Notes under the pieces: generated by a model | Databases searched by the model: none | What the model was told of the DNA's origin: nothing | The model's input: only the letters and a program-made list of their open reading frames with translations | Position numbers and translations under genes: made by a program | Shown here: positions 6,179-6,425 of the stretch, one piece after another | Numbering within the stretch: position 1 is the first letter of the stretch | Layout: each line of letters starts with the position of its first letter | DNA from: a bacterium | GTDB lineage: Bacteria; Fidelibacterota; Marinisomatia; Marinisomatales; JAHJCW01 | Direction: 5' to 3' | Assembly (NCBI GenBank): GCA_018812885.1 | Contig: JAHJCW010000193.1 | Span: 1-6,425 of the forward strand | Length of the DNA: 6,425 bases

Positions 6179-6425
6179 ATGCAGCTTGCAATAATGCAGC
6201 CATACTTTTGCCCTTATATCGGTTATTTTCAATTAATTAATTCTGTCGATAAGTTTGTAATCGGTGACAATCTGCAGTATACTAAAAAGGGGTGGTTTAA
6301 CAGAAATAGAATATTAAATAATGGAAAAGAATTCCCATTCACCATACCAATTAAAAATGATAGTGGTTATATGAATGTAAATCTTAAATATTTATCAGAT
6401 AAATCACTCGGAGAACGAGTAAAAA
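6179..6425 (+). CDS. wbqC: WbqC-family protein, N-terminal part (runs off the right edge)
   Basis: The first 82 residues are present and the frame is open to the window end. The opening AIMQPYFCPYIGYFQLIN (residues 4-21), then VDKFVIGDNLQYTKKGWFNR (22-41) and FTIPIKN (53-59) form the recognisable N-terminus of the WbqC-like family, found in O-antigen and other glycan loci and often beside DegT aminotransferases. A good ribosome binding site, GGAG at 6169-6172 with a 6-nt spacer, fixes the ATG at 6179. The family usually shows an acidic D-D or similar pair at the GDN position (29-31). I know of no firmly established reaction for the family; acyl or aminoacyl modification of amino sugars is only a guess from context. 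The full protein would be expected to be a little over 200 residues. Confidence 0.9.
   Translation, partial: MQLAIMQPYFCPYIGYFQLINSVDKFVIGDNLQYTKKGWFNRNRILNNGKEFPFTIPIKNDSGYMNVNLKYLSDKSLGERVK

Overview
The window looks like the left edge of a surface-polysaccharide (O-antigen or capsule) gene cluster of a Bacteroidota-type bacterium. The clue to the lineage is the partial gene at the left end. It encodes a PiT-family phosphate transporter whose signature reads GVSNDAVNFLNSAVG, the form I associate with Bacteroidota. A TAAATTTG box upstream of the cluster, matching the Bacteroidota -7 element TAnnTTTG, agrees with this. The flippase sequence is also of a type I associate with Bacteroidota. The genus cannot be told from the sequence.

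Layout: positions 1-474 (minus strand) hold the 5' part of the phosphate transporter gene, which is visibly richer in G+C than the rest. A non-coding, AT-rich divergent spacer of about 490 bp follows. From 966 to the right edge, six genes lie on the plus strand. In order they are a Gfo/Idh/MocA sugar-nucleotide oxidoreductase, a WbpD/WlbB-like left-handed beta-helix N-acetyltransferase, a Wzx-type flippase, a DegT/DnrJ/EryC1/StrS sugar aminotransferase, an unrecognised polytopic membrane protein of about 8 helices, and the start of a WbqC-family gene. Gaps are 5, 116, 10, 24 and 48 bp, so the genes probably form one transcription unit. The 116-bp gap is the only likely internal control point, and it carries a long inverted repeat and a weak promoter candidate.

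Working together (inference): the oxidoreductase makes or equilibrates a keto group on a nucleotide sugar, the PLP aminotransferase converts a keto sugar to an amino sugar, and the acetyltransferase N-acetylates it. The flippase moves the finished lipid-linked repeat unit across the inner membrane. The membrane protein and the WbqC protein have no assigned reaction, but their position suggests that they modify or assemble the same glycan. No glycosyltransferase, sugar dehydrogenase, dehydratase or priming transferase is in view, so the cluster must continue to the right or rely on genes elsewhere.

The most interesting items are the membrane protein with its GEEISWGQ / NETNLHN / GGGGETFEQ motifs, a proline at a normally polar cofactor-site position of the aminotransferase, the mixed signals about whether the amino group is placed on C3 or C4, and a perfect 14-bp inverted repeat that straddles the acetyltransferase stop codon.
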